Below are positions 42,792 to 51,041 of a stretch of DNA of 64,000 nt, piece by piece. The position numbers and the translations under genes were made by a program. Source of the DNA: Rhodoferax sp. BAB1. GTDB taxonomy: Bacteria; Pseudomonadota; Gammaproteobacteria; Burkholderiales; Burkholderiaceae_C. The stretch covers positions 2,128,001 to 2,192,000 of the forward strand of contig NZ_CP054424.1 of assembly GCF_013334205.1 (NCBI RefSeq), in the 5' to 3' direction. The notes beneath the pieces are model-generated. The model made no database searches. It saw nothing but the letters and a program-made list of their open reading frames with translations, and was not told the origin of the DNA. Numbering within the stretch: position 1 is the stretch's first letter; the number at the start of each line of letters is the position of its first letter.

Positions 42792-43477
42792 AGCTTCGCG
42801 ATCACCGGGCCGCCGCGCTGTAGCGCGCGCTGGTAGGCCGGGCGTGCGTTCATGCGGTCGCGGAAAGCCCGCACATGCGGATAGGGCGTGGTGTCCGTGC
42901 CGCGCGTCAGCGCGGCCTCCACGGCAAAGCTCATCTGGAAATCCGCGATGCTCAGCGCCTCGCCGGCAAACCAGGGGTTGCGCGACAGATGGTCTTCCAT
43001 GAAGGCCAGCGCCCCCAACACATTGGGTTCGATCAGCCGTTCGATGACCTTGGCGCAGAGCTGGCGCGCGATGGGTTTCACGAAAAAAGGCATGGGCTGG
43101 CGCGGGATGCTGATGAAGACCAGCTTCATCACCAGCCAGTTCATCAGCGAGCCTTCCGCGTAGTGCATCCAGAAGCGGCACTGGCGGTGCGCCGGCGTGC
43201 CCGGCTTCGGGACCAGCTGTGCGAGTTCGCCGCCGGCCTGGGCGCCGTAGCGTTCGGCCAGGTACTCGATGATGGCGCCGGATTCGGCGATGGTCTCGTC
43301 GCCGTCGGTGATAACGGGCGACTTGCCCAGCGGGTGGATCTTCTTGAGTTCGGGCGGCGCCAGCCGCGAACGCGGGTCGCGCGCATAGACCTTGAGTTCA
43401 TAGGGCAGGCCCAGCTCTTCGAGCAGCCAGAGGACACGCTGCGAGCGCGAGGTTTCGAGGTGATGAACAGTGATCAT
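42788..43477 (-). CDS. Glutathione S-transferase
   Basis: A 229-residue GST. N-terminal thioredoxin-like domain: MITVHHLETSRSQRVLWLLEELGL with Ser/Thr near residue 9-10, then GKSPVITDGDETIAESGAIIEYL (the cis-Pro and SNAIL/ESGAI glutathione motif). C-terminal helical domain: LSIADFQMSF (the N-capping/hydrophobic staple ADFQ). The ESGAIIEYLAERYG and SRSQRVLW pattern places it with bacterial beta- or nu-type GSTs. Stop overlaps the convergent EAL-HDOD stop. Ten bp after xerD on the same strand, plausibly in one transcript with Bug and xerD. Confidence 0.9.
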   Translation of the reverse strand: MITVHHLETSRSQRVLWLLEELGLPYELKVYARDPRSRLAPPELKKIHPLGKSPVITDGDETIAESGAIIEYLAERYGAQAGGELAQLVPKPGTPAHRQCRFWMHYAEGSLMNWLVMKLVFISIPRQPMPFFVKPIARQLCAKVIERLIEPNVLGALAFMEDHLSRNPWFAGEALSIADFQMSFAVEAALTRGTDTTPYPHVRAFRDRMNARPAYQRALQRGGPVIAKL

Positions 43478-43486
43478 GGCCCGATC

Positions 43487-44395
43487 TTATCCGCGCGGGT
43501 GGTGCTGCGCGTGCAGCGACTTGAGGCGCTCGCGCGCCACGTGGGTGTAGATGGTGGTGGTCGAGATGTCGGCATGCCCCAGCAGCATCTGCACGGCGCG
43601 CAGGTCGGCGCCGTGGTTCAGCAGATGGGTGGCAAAGGCATGGCGCAGGGTGTGCGGCGAGAGCGGCGCCGTGATGCCGGCGGCCAGCGCATGCTTTTTC
43701 ACGATCATCCAGAACATCACGCGCGACATGGCCTCGCCGGCGCGTGTGCCGCGCAGGGTGACGAAGAGGTCATCGGTCTGCTTGCCCGCCAGCAGGGCCG
43801 GGCGCGCCTCCTGCAGGTAACGCTGCAGCCAGCCTGCGGCCACCTCGCCGAAAGGCACCAGGCGCTCCTTGTTGCCCTTGCCGAAGACCCGCAGCACGTG
43901 CTCGGACAGGCTGACGTTGAAGGTCTTCAGGCCCACCAGTTCGCTCACCCGCAGGCCGCTGGCGTACATCAGCTCCAGCATGGTGCGGTCGCGCACGGCC
44001 AGCGGCGTGTCCTCGCCCGGTGCGGCCAGCAGGGCCTCGACCTGGGCCTCGCTCAGCGTCTTGATGGCACGCGCCATCTGCTTGGGCGCCTGCAGCTTCA
44101 GCGTCGGATCGGCCGAAATATGGCGCTCGCGCAAGGCCCAGCGAAAGTAGCGCTTGAAGACCGTCAGGCGCCGGCTGGCCGTGGTGGTTTTCGTTTCACC
44201 GTGCCGGGCCGAGAAATAACCATTGATATCGGGTTCGGTACTCTCCAAAAGCGTACGCCCGCGGGCGGTGAGCCAGCGGGCGTAGAGCGTGAGGTCGCGG
44301 CGGTAGGCCGCCAGCGTGTTGCGTGACAGGCCTTCCTCCAGCCACAGGGCATCGACGAAAGCGTCGATGGACGCGTCATCCAGGCCCTGTGCCAC
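43487..44395 (-). CDS. xerD: Tyrosine site-specific recombinase XerD
   Basis: A 302-residue recombinase resolving chromosome dimers at dif with XerC. Catalytic residues line up: Arg149 (YASGLRVSELVGL), Lys173 (FGKGNKERLVP), His248 and Arg251 (SPHTLRHAFATHLLNHGADLR), His274 (LLGHADISTTTIYTHV) and the nucleophile Tyr283. N-terminal SAM-like core-binding domain: ALWLEEGLSRNTLAAYRRDL. XerD is preferred to XerC on its LSEHVLRVFGKGNKER and GHADISTT forms. ATG 44395. Lies 7 bp from the Bug gene. Confidence 0.93.
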   Translation of the reverse strand: MAQGLDDASIDAFVDALWLEEGLSRNTLAAYRRDLTLYARWLTARGRTLLESTEPDINGYFSARHGETKTTTASRRLTVFKRYFRWALRERHISADPTLKLQAPKQMARAIKTLSEAQVEALLAAPGEDTPLAVRDRTMLELMYASGLRVSELVGLKTFNVSLSEHVLRVFGKGNKERLVPFGEVAAGWLQRYLQEARPALLAGKQTDDLFVTLRGTRAGEAMSRVMFWMIVKKHALAAGITAPLSPHTLRHAFATHLLNHGADLRAVQMLLGHADISTTTIYTHVARERLKSLHAQHHPRG

Positions 44396-44402
44396 GGGGA
44401 AC

Positions 44403-45365
44403 TCAGTCGAGCTTGAGCCCGGCGCTGTCGACCACCTTCTTGTAGACCATGTACTCGGCCTTCATCTGCTCGGCGAACTGTGCGGGCGTGTTACCCACGA
44501 TCAGGGAGCCGGTGTCCTCGATGCGCTTGCGCACGGCCGGATCCTGCAGCACCTGGCGGGTGGCGGCGTTGATCTTGTCCACGACGTCCTTGGGCAGGCC
44601 CTTGGGGGCGAGGATGCCGTAGTAGGCCATGCGGTTCACCGGCTCCAGGCCCACTTCCTTGAAGGTCGGCACATTGGGCAGCTGGGCCAGGCGCTGGGGG
44701 GCGGCGATCACGATGGGCACCAGGCGGCCGGCGAGGATGAAGGGCAGGGCCGAGGGCAGGTTGTCGAAGATGATCGGCACCTGGCCGGCGACCGTGTCGT
44801 TCAGGGCCGGGCCGGCACCCCGGTAGGGGATGTGCGTCATGAAGACACCGGTCTGGCTCTTGAACAGTTCGGTCTGCAGGTGGCCGATGCCGCCCGTGCC
44901 CGAGGAGGCATAGGAATACTTGCCCGGCGACTTCTTGAGTTCGGCGATGAAGCCCTTGTAGTCCTTGGCCGGGAAGCTCGGATGCACCGCGATGATGTTG
45001 GGCGTGGCGGCAATGTTGATGATGGGCGTGAAGTCCGTCAGCACGTTGTAGGGAATCTTGGTATTGATGGCCGGGTTGGCCGCCGTGGTGGACACGGTGG
45101 CCATGCCGAGGAAATAACCATCCGGCGCAGCGCGCACCGTTTCGAGCGCCCCCACGACACCGCCACCACCGGCCTTGTTCTCGATCACCACGGGCTGGCC
45201 CAGGGCCTTGCCCAGCGGCTCGGAGATCACGCGCGCGATGATGTCGGTCGTGCCACCGGGTGCAAAGGGCACCTGCAGCTTGACGGGTTTGTTGGGATAG
45301 CCTTGGGCAAAAGCGGTACCGGCGGCAGCCAGCAGGCTGAGGACAAAGAGGGCACGACGCTGCAT
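44403..45365 (-). CDS. Bug/TctC family tripartite tricarboxylate transporter substrate-binding protein
   Basis: A 320-residue periplasmic protein. Signal peptide residues 1-20 ([17 protein letters not shown]). Two-lobe family motifs: [46 protein letters not shown] and [22 protein letters not shown]. No TctA or TctB gene is near, as in most of the many Bug paralogues of Bordetella and Comamonadaceae. Ligand unknown. The gene lies between a chalcone-isomerase-like gene and xerD on the same strand; spacing 7 bp to xerD. Confidence 0.92.
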   Translation of the reverse strand: MQRRALFVLSLLAAAGTAFAQGYPNKPVKLQVPFAPGGTTDIIARVISEPLGKALGQPVVIENKAGGGGVVGALETVRAAPDGYFLGMATVSTTAANPAINTKIPYNVLTDFTPIINIAATPNIIAVHPSFPAKDYKGFIAELKKSPGKYSYASSGTGGIGHLQTELFKSQTGVFMTHIPYRGAGPALNDTVAGQVPIIFDNLPSALPFILAGRLVPIVIAAPQRLAQLPNVPTFKEVGLEPVNRMAYYGILAPKGLPKDVVDKINAATRQVLQDPAVRKRIEDTGSLIVGNTPAQFAEQMKAEYMVYKKVVDSAGLKLD

Positions 45366-45401
45366 GGGGACAACTCCTGTATCAGTGAGAGATGCCCGAT
45401 T

Positions 45402-45980
45402 CTATTGCCCCAGCAGTGCCTTTTTAAGTCGGGTATCCACGGGGTTGGGGCCGACGAAGATCTCCAGCAGCGCCTGGTAGAAATCGGCCCCGCCGATGGC
45501 CGGGCCGCGCGACACCTCGTTGACGGCCAGTTGCAGGCCCTGCCCAGGCAGGTAGTCGAGGTTGATGGTGTCGCCCTCACGTGCCACGCCGATGCTGTCG
45601 ATCGTGCGCGCAAACTGGTCCACGCGGTCCTGCATGGCCGCCCATTCGGCGTCGTTCACGTTCTTGCGCATGCCCCGGACCAGGGCCTTCTTGATCTCGC
45701 CGGAGTCGACCTCCATCAGCATGCGCAGCTGCAGGCGCCGGGGGGCGTCCTGGTCCAGGATGGCTTGCGGGGCGGCCGTCTTCTGCGGCACATAAAGCGC
45801 GGCCACAAAGGCCTTGAAGATGTAGACCGCACGCACGCCCAGACCATTGAGCTGCAGTTCGCGGCTGCCCAGGCGGACCGTGTCGTCGAAACGCAGGCCT
45901 TCCAGCATGGCCGCGTGGGCAGGGGCACCGGCCAGGACGCAGGACAGGGCCAGCAGGGTGGAGACAAGGAGCTTTTTCAT
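45402..45980 (-). CDS. Chalcone-isomerase-like exported protein
   Basis: A 192-residue exported protein of the chalcone-isomerase-like fold. Signal peptide residues 1-23 (VSTLLALSCVLAGAPAHA). Family segments: VRLGSRELQLNGLGVRAVYIFKAFVAALYVPQK, and QLRMLMEVDSGEIKKAL; C-terminal GADFYQALLEIFVGPNPVD. Bacterial members are periplasmic and of unknown function, perhaps lipid or fatty-acid binding, without flavonoid catalysis. ATG 45980. First gene of the leftward group, divergent from the AEC permease gene. Confidence 0.88.
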   Translation of the reverse strand: MKKLLVSTLLALSCVLAGAPAHAAMLEGLRFDDTVRLGSRELQLNGLGVRAVYIFKAFVAALYVPQKTAAPQAILDQDAPRRLQLRMLMEVDSGEIKKALVRGMRKNVNDAEWAAMQDRVDQFARTIDSIGVAREGDTINLDYLPGQGLQLAVNEVSRGPAIGGADFYQALLEIFVGPNPVDTRLKKALLGQ

Positions 45981-46061
45981 GGGTATTCAACGCCCCGGCA
46001 GGGCGGCCGGCTGACAGGCCGCGCCCCGGACCGATGGGCGGTTCGCTGGTATTCTCGGCCG

Positions 46062-46967
46062 GTGAACTACGCCCAGCTGCTTTTCCCCGATTTCTCCCTG
46101 ATCCTGTGCGGCTATCTGGTCTGCCGCTACACGGCGCTGAACCGGCCGGTCTGGGACCAGGTCGAGATCCTGGTCTACTACTTCCTGTTCCCGGTGCTGC
46201 TGTTCCACAGCATCCTGCGCAGCCCGCTGGACCTGGGCGCCGCCTCCAGCCTGATCGGCGCGGGCCTGAGCATGGGCATCATCGGCATCGCCCTGGCCTA
46301 TGCCCTGCCCCACCTGCCCTGGATCGGCCGCCACATCGACACCCGTCTGCACGCGGCCAGCACCCAGGTGGCCTTCCGCTTCAACTCCTTCATCGGCCTG
46401 GCCCTGGCCGAGCGCCTGGCCGGCCCCCAAGGCCTGCTGCTGCTGGCCGTGCTGATCGGTTTCTGCGTGCCGCTGTTCAACGTGGGCGCGGTCTGGCCCA
46501 TGGCGCGCCACGCGCAGCGCAGCGTGGGGCGCGAGCTGCTGCGCAACCCGCTGATCATCGCCACCGTGTCGGGGCTGATCGCCAACGTGCTGGGCTTTCG
46601 CATCCCGGCCTGGGCCGACCCCACGCTCAGCCGCATCGGCGCCGCCTCGCTGGCCCTGGGCCTGATGGCGGCCGGGGCCGGCCTGCGTTTTTCCAGCCTG
46701 GGCAAGGGCAAGGTGCTGGCCGTGGCCGTGCTGGCCATCAAGCACCTGCTGCTGCCGCTGATCGCGCTGGGCCTGTCCCTGGCCTTCGGCCTGACGCCGG
46801 TGCAGACCACCATCCTGCTGGCCTTCTCGGCCCTGCCCACGGCCTCCAGCTGCTACGTGCTGGCCGCGCGCATGGGCTACGACGGCGCCTATGTGGCCGG
46901 CCTGGTCACACTGTCCACCCTGCTGGGGGTGGCCAGCCTGTCGTTTGCGCTGGGGGTGCTGCGCTAA
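46062..46967 (+). CDS. AEC family transporter (auxin-efflux-carrier-like permease)
   Basis: A 301-residue, ten-TM permease. GTG start 46062 gives MNYAQLLFPDFSLILCGYL. Repeat halves: YYFLFPVLLFHSILRSP, and FNSFIGLALAERLAG and VLIGFCVPLFNVGAVWPM in the first, LIIATVSGLIANVLGF, and TILLAFSALPTASSCYVLAARMGYDG in the second, all typical of the AEC/BASS-like fold. Substrate unknown; such proteins include malonate and weak-acid carriers. Its stop is 1 bp from the convergent ATPase stop. The same frame stays open to 44316 upstream but that part is antisense to other genes. Confidence 0.88.
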   Translation: MNYAQLLFPDFSLILCGYLVCRYTALNRPVWDQVEILVYYFLFPVLLFHSILRSPLDLGAASSLIGAGLSMGIIGIALAYALPHLPWIGRHIDTRLHAASTQVAFRFNSFIGLALAERLAGPQGLLLLAVLIGFCVPLFNVGAVWPMARHAQRSVGRELLRNPLIIATVSGLIANVLGFRIPAWADPTLSRIGAASLALGLMAAGAGLRFSSLGKGKVLAVAVLAIKHLLLPLIALGLSLAFGLTPVQTTILLAFSALPTASSCYVLAARMGYDGAYVAGLVTLSTLLGVASLSFALGVLR

Positions 46968-46968
46968 C

Positions 46969-47562
46969 TCACTGCTTGAGCTGTTCGGCCATGAAGGCGT
47001 GGATGGCCTCGAGCTCGGGCTTGAGCGGGGTGTAGGCGATGCCTTCGCGGCGCAGCAGGGCGCGCATGCCGCGGTCCACCTCCTTGGCCTGTTCCTCGTC
47101 CTGGAAACGCCCGGTGTGGATGTACTTGCGCTCGCCGCGCTCGACCATGATGTTGACGTTGTTGTGCTGCTTGTACCACTCGAGGATCTGCTTGCGCGTC
47201 TTGCCCGTGTCGCAGATGTTGTCGGGGTAGAACTCGTTGTAGTAGAGGATCTGCGGCAGCGAGCATTCGCCCACCAGGTACTGCACCTGGCCGTCGAGCA
47301 GCTCCAGCATGTGGAACTGCTGCTGGGCGATCCTGTACTGGTTGCGCAGGCTCTCGTAGTCTTTTTGCCACACCAGCGATTTGGCGTAGTCCGGAATCAG
47401 CTCCACCGTCTTGTGGTGCAGGTGCAGGTACAGGATGATGGCGGCAGTGAACAGCGACTTTTCGCAGCCTGGCCCGCCAATGATGTTGATCACCTTCGTC
47501 GGGTACAGGCGCATCTTGTTTTCCGGCAAGTGGGGCGAGACGTAGGTGTATTGAATGGTCAT
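46969..47562 (-). CDS. Phage-type AAA ATPase/kinase homologue with altered Walker A
   Basis: A 197-residue protein. Begins MTIQYTYVSPHLPENKMRLY, then VINIIGGPGCEKSLFTA (residues 24-40) where the P-loop should be GGPGxGKS: the Gly before the catalytic Lys is replaced by Glu34, while Lys35-Ser36 stay. Next, VELIPDYAKSLVWQKDYESL matches the helix-strand of an AAA-type nucleotide/polynucleotide kinase family common in large phages (VELV.EYAKDLVW..). The usual VTDSPL second motif is changed to VGECSLPQIL. A C-terminal helical lid with VERGERKYIHTGRFQDEEQAKEVD follows. Possibly inactive or altered nucleotide binding. Convergent with the AEC permease; divergent-overlap free from queG, 16 bp upstream. 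Confidence 0.75.
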   Translation of the reverse strand: MTIQYTYVSPHLPENKMRLYPTKVINIIGGPGCEKSLFTAAIILYLHLHHKTVELIPDYAKSLVWQKDYESLRNQYRIAQQQFHMLELLDGQVQYLVGECSLPQILYYNEFYPDNICDTGKTRKQILEWYKQHNNVNIMVERGERKYIHTGRFQDEEQAKEVDRGMRALLRREGIAYTPLKPELEAIHAFMAEQLKQ

Positions 47563-47578
47563 GTTCCGACTCCGTCAT

Positions 47579-48670
47579 TCACGCAGGGGACTGTGGTCCC
47601 GGCTGCTGGGCCAGGGCCCAGGCAGCATGCTCGCGCACCAGGGCACTGCCCTGCGCCAGCTGCCCCTGCAGTGCTGCGACTATCGCAGGGTCATGCGCCA
47701 CGCGCAAGGCATTTCCCAGGGCCACCACGATGTTGCGCTGCCAGCGCTCGTGGCCGATGCGCCGGATCGGGCTGCCTTCGGTGCGCTGCAAGAATTCCCC
47801 CTCGCTCCAGGCCAGCAGGTCCAGCAGCGTGCCCCCGCTCATGCCGGGGCGTGGCGCGAAATCCGGCAGGGAGCTGCGCTGTGCGTACTTGTTCCAGGGG
47901 CAGATCAGCTGGCAATCGTCGCAGCCGTAGATGCGGTTGCCCATCAGCGGGCGCAGTTCCACGGGAATCGGCCCCGCATGCTCGATCGTCAGGTAGGAGA
48001 TGCAGCGGCGCGCATCGAGTTTCCCCGGGCCCAGGATGGCCTGCGTGGGGCAGACCGTGATGCAGGCCTCGCAGCTGCCGCAATGGTTGCTGACGGGTTC
48101 GCTGGCCGGCAGGGCCAGGTCCACATAGATCTCGCCCAGGAAGAACATGGAGCCGGCCTCGCGGTTGAGCACCAGGGTGTGTTTTCCGCGCCAGCCCTGG
48201 CCGCTGCGCGTGGCGAGTTCGGCCTCCAGCACCGGGGCCGAGTCGGTGAAGACGCGATGGCCAAAGGGCCCGACTTCAGCGGCCATGCGCTCGGCCAGCC
48301 GCTGCAGGCGCGCGCGCAGGACCTTGTGGTAATCGCGGCCGCGGGCGTAGAGCGAGACGATGCCCTCCGCGGGGCGCTGCAGGCGCTCGAACTCGATGGC
48401 CTGCCAACCCTCGGGCATACTCGCGCCCAGGTAGTCCAGACGCGCGGTGATCACGCTCACCGTGCCCGGCACCAGTTCGGCCGGGCGGGCGCGTTTGAGG
48501 CCATGCGCGGCCATATAGGCCATCTCACCGTGGAAACCACGCGACAACCAGTCGCGCAAACCCGGCTCGGCGTCCGACAAATCGACACCACTCACGCCGA
48601 TTTGGGAAAATCCAAGTTCACGGGCCCAGGCCCGTATTTGGGAAATGAATTGACTGCTGCTGAACGTCAC
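47579..48670 (-). CDS. queG: Epoxyqueuosine reductase
   Basis: Reduces epoxyqueuosine to queuosine in tRNA, cobalamin- and Fe-S-dependent (363 residues). Two 4Fe-4S motifs: NHCGSCEACITVCPTQAI and GCDDCQLICPWNK. Cobalamin/substrate region: FTDSAPVLEAELATRSGQGW and HRVFTDSAPV with the catalytic Asp. C-terminal HEAT-like repeats (WQRNIVVALGNALRVAHDPAIV). GTG 48670 start (VTFSSSQFISQIRAW) is the best fit; in-frame ATG upstream hits a stop, and longer frames run into tsaE. Divergent from tsaE with overlapping 5' ends. Confidence 0.92.
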   Translation of the reverse strand: MTFSSSQFISQIRAWARELGFSQIGVSGVDLSDAEPGLRDWLSRGFHGEMAYMAAHGLKRARPAELVPGTVSVITARLDYLGASMPEGWQAIEFERLQRPAEGIVSLYARGRDYHKVLRARLQRLAERMAAEVGPFGHRVFTDSAPVLEAELATRSGQGWRGKHTLVLNREAGSMFFLGEIYVDLALPASEPVSNHCGSCEACITVCPTQAILGPGKLDARRCISYLTIEHAGPIPVELRPLMGNRIYGCDDCQLICPWNKYAQRSSLPDFAPRPGMSGGTLLDLLAWSEGEFLQRTEGSPIRRIGHERWQRNIVVALGNALRVAHDPAIVAALQGQLAQGSALVREHAAWALAQQPGPQSPA

Positions 48671-49150
48671 GAAGCCATTGTAGAAACCCGCATCCTGCCT
48701 GACGAATCCGCCACGCAGGCCCTGGCCGCCGTGCTGGCGGCACAGCCGTCCCTCCGCAACGCCTTTATCGAGCTGCACGGCAACCTGGGCGCCGGCAAGA
48801 CCACCCTGGTGCGCCACCTGCTGCGGGCCCTGGGCGTGAGCGGCCGCATCAAGAGCCCCACCTACGCCGTGGTCGAGCCGCACGAAGTGCCGGGCCTCAA
48901 CATCTGGCATTTCGACTTCTACCGCTTCAGCGACCCGCGCGAATGGGAAGACGCGGGCTTACGCGACCTGTTCGCCAGCCCCGGCCTCAAGCTGGCCGAG
49001 TGGCCCGAGAAGGCGAGCGGCCTGCTGCCCGTGGCCGATCTGGCCATCACACTGCAGGTGCAGGCCGACGAATCACGCCTGGCCACACTGACGGCCGGTA
49101 CGCCTGCGGGTGCGGCCCTGCTGCAGGGCCTGCGCGAGGTACAGAAATGA
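48650..49150 (+). CDS. tsaE: tRNA threonylcarbamoyladenosine biosynthesis ATPase TsaE
   Basis: Essential ATPase for t6A formation with TsaB and TsaD. Body shows ELHGNLGAGKTTLVRHLL (P-loop), the KSPTYAVVEPH segment, WHFDFYRFSDPREWEDAGLRDLFA and KLAEWPEKA; these are the TsaE core. The true start is uncertain: no ATG in a suitable place, TTG 48650 gives LTAAERHEAIVETRILPDESATQALA (166 aa) and fits E. coli from ...RILPDESAT. The 5' end overlaps queG by 21 bp in the divergent sense. Overlaps amiC start at 49147-49150 (ATGA). Confidence 0.88.
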   Translation: MTAAERHEAIVETRILPDESATQALAAVLAAQPSLRNAFIELHGNLGAGKTTLVRHLLRALGVSGRIKSPTYAVVEPHEVPGLNIWHFDFYRFSDPREWEDAGLRDLFASPGLKLAEWPEKASGLLPVADLAITLQVQADESRLATLTAGTPAGAALLQGLREVQK

Positions 49151-50466
49151 TCCAGCGGCGCGAACTGATCCAGGCCGGCACCCTGGTGCTGCTGCTGGGC
49201 CGCGCCCAGCTGGCCAGCGGTGCGGCCATCGTGGCCGTGCGCGTCTGGCCGGCCGAGGACTACTCGCGCGTCACGCTCGAATCGGACACCGAACTCAAGG
49301 CCAGGCAGAGTTTCATCGGCCAGCCGCCACGCCTCGCGGTGGACATCGAGGGCATCGAGCTCAACCCCGCGCTGCGCGAGCTGGTGGCCAAGGTGCTGCC
49401 CGAGGACCCCAACATCGCCGGCATCCGCGTGGGCCAGTACGCGCCCGGCGTGGTGCGCCTGGTGATCGACCTCAAGCAGGCCATCAAGCCCCAGGTCTTC
49501 ACGCTCAAACCCATCGAGCCCTACCAGCACCGTCTGGTCTTCGACCTCTACCCCACCCAGCCGCCCGACCCGCTGGCCGCGCTGATTGCCGAGCGCCTGG
49601 GGCAGAAAGGACCGGCCCCCGCCGCCTCGGCACCGCGCAGCGACACCGACCCGCTGGGCGACCTGATCGCGCGCCATGCCGACAAGGCGCCCGCACCAGG
49701 CCTGCCCCCCGTGCCCGCGCTGCCAGCGCGCGGCAACGGGACCGACCGCCTCATCATCATCGCGCTGGACCCCGGCCACGGCGGCGAGGACCCCGGTGCC
49801 ATCGGCCGCAACGGCACGCGCGAGAAGGACGTGGTGCTGCGCATCGCGCGCCGCCTGCGCGACCGCATCAACGCCAGCAGCGTCAACGGCCACACCCTGC
49901 GCGCCTACCTCACGCGCGACGGTGACTTCTTCGTGCCCCTGCACGTGCGTGTGCAGAAGGCGCGCCAGGTGCAGGCCGACCTCTTCGTCAGCATCCACGC
50001 CGACGCCTTCTACACACCGCGCCCCCAGGGGGCCAGCGTGTTCGCGCTGAGCCACGGCGGGGCGTCGAGCAGCGCGGCACGCTGGATGGCTGCCAAGGAA
50101 AACAAGGCCGACCAGATCGGCGGCATCAACGTCAAGGCCAAGGATGCGCAGGTGCAGCGCGCCCTGCTGGACATGAGCACCAGCGCGCAGATCAAGGACA
50201 GCCTGCAGCTCGGCGGCACCCTGCTCAGCGAGATCGGCCGGGTGGGCAAGCTGCACAAGCCGCGCGTGGAGCAGGCCGGTTTTGCCGTGCTGAAAGCCCC
50301 GGACATACCCAGCGTGCTGGTGGAAGCCGCCTTCATCAGCAACCCTGAGGAGGAGGCCAAGCTCAACAGCGAGGCCTACCAGGAGCAGCTGGCCCAGGCG
50401 CTGATGCGCGGCATCGAGGGTTATTTCGCCAAGAACCCGCCGCTGGCGCGCAACCGCAGCGTCTGA
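49147..50466 (+). CDS. amiC: N-acetylmuramoyl-L-alanine amidase (AmiC-type) with AMIN domain
   Basis: A 439-residue cell-division hydrolase separating daughter cells. Start MIQRRELIQAGTLVLLLGRA carries a twin-arginine (RR) followed by a hydrophobic stretch: Tat export plausible. AMIN domain about residues 30-120 (VTLESDTELKARQSF, GVVRLVIDLK). Linker with Ala/Pro-rich low complexity 140-205. Amidase_3 domain about 210-430: IIIALDPGHGGEDPGAIGRNGTREKDVVLRIA, Zn ligands His in DPGHGG, Glu in GTREKDV, His in FVSIHADAF, catalytic Glu in VLVEAAFISNPEE. TsaE overlap implies coupling. Symbol by E. coli AmiC similarity; amiB would also be defensible. Confidence 0.92.
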   Translation: MIQRRELIQAGTLVLLLGRAQLASGAAIVAVRVWPAEDYSRVTLESDTELKARQSFIGQPPRLAVDIEGIELNPALRELVAKVLPEDPNIAGIRVGQYAPGVVRLVIDLKQAIKPQVFTLKPIEPYQHRLVFDLYPTQPPDPLAALIAERLGQKGPAPAASAPRSDTDPLGDLIARHADKAPAPGLPPVPALPARGNGTDRLIIIALDPGHGGEDPGAIGRNGTREKDVVLRIARRLRDRINASSVNGHTLRAYLTRDGDFFVPLHVRVQKARQVQADLFVSIHADAFYTPRPQGASVFALSHGGASSSAARWMAAKENKADQIGGINVKAKDAQVQRALLDMSTSAQIKDSLQLGGTLLSEIGRVGKLHKPRVEQAGFAVLKAPDIPSVLVEAAFISNPEEEAKLNSEAYQEQLAQALMRGIEGYFAKNPPLARNRSV

Positions 50467-50482
50467 ACGCAGCCTCTCTCTG

Positions 50483-50890
50483 ATGGATTGGATCGTCCAC
50501 TACCCGGCCCTGCGCCATCTGCACATGGGCCTGGCCTTCACCAGCGGTGCCCTGTTCGCGCTGCGCGGCGCGGCCGTGCTGACCCGCCAGCGCTGGCCCC
50601 TGCACCCCGTGCTGGGACGGGTCAGCGCCATCATCGACACCGGCCTGCTGGCCGCGGCCCTGCGCCTGCTGTGGGAGCTGCGCCTCAACCCCCTGCTCAC
50701 GCCCTGGCTGCAGGTCAAGCTGGCCGTGCTACCGCTGTACATCGTGCTGGGCATGCTCGCACTCAAGTACGCACGACGGCGGGAAGCCAAGGCGCTGTGT
50801 TACATCGGTGCGCTGGCCTGCTACGGTTTCATGGTGTCGGTGGCACTGACCCACTCGCCCTGGGGGCTGTTCGCCAGTTGGGACGACTGA
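50483..50890 (+). CDS. SirB2 family membrane protein
   Basis: A 135-residue inner-membrane protein, four TM helices: about 8-30, 44-64, 76-96 and 106-126. Family motifs: HYPALRHLHMGLAFTSGALFALRG at the start and LNPLLTPWLQVKLAVLPLYIVLGMLALKYARRR in the centre. SirB2/YchQ function is not known; in E. coli it lies near prmC. Here it follows amiC by 16 bp on the same strand. Its 3' end abuts the 147-bp palindrome. Confidence 0.85.
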   Translation: MDWIVHYPALRHLHMGLAFTSGALFALRGAAVLTRQRWPLHPVLGRVSAIIDTGLLAAALRLLWELRLNPLLTPWLQVKLAVLPLYIVLGMLALKYARRREAKALCYIGALACYGFMVSVALTHSPWGLFASWDD

Positions 50891-50894
50891 GGTC

Positions 50895-51041
50895 CTGAAT
50901 GTGTGAAGAAATCGTAGCGAGCGGGCCGAGGGCAAGGCGCCCAGCGCGCAATGACCGAGACATATCGAACCGATAGGCGAGGAAATGAGCACTGCGCAAC
51001 GCCACCATCGGCCCGCGCAGTAGATTTATTCGCACATTCAG
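50895..51041. repeat. 147-bp imperfect palindrome between convergent genes
   Basis: Terminal arms ctgaatgtg (50895-50903) and cacattcag (51033-51041), a longer match (gaa, aaatc, gcgggccga), and a small central palindrome tatcg-aac-cgata (50963-50975) exactly at the midpoint. The right arm contains the stop codon of the minus-strand gene; the left begins 5 bp after the sirB2 stop. Confidence 0.75.

Noticed and set aside
44316..46062. In-frame extension of the AEC permease frame to 44316 (883 residues in total)
   Set aside because: The extension is antisense to xerD, Bug and the chalcone-isomerase-like gene; family similarity begins only at GTG 46062.
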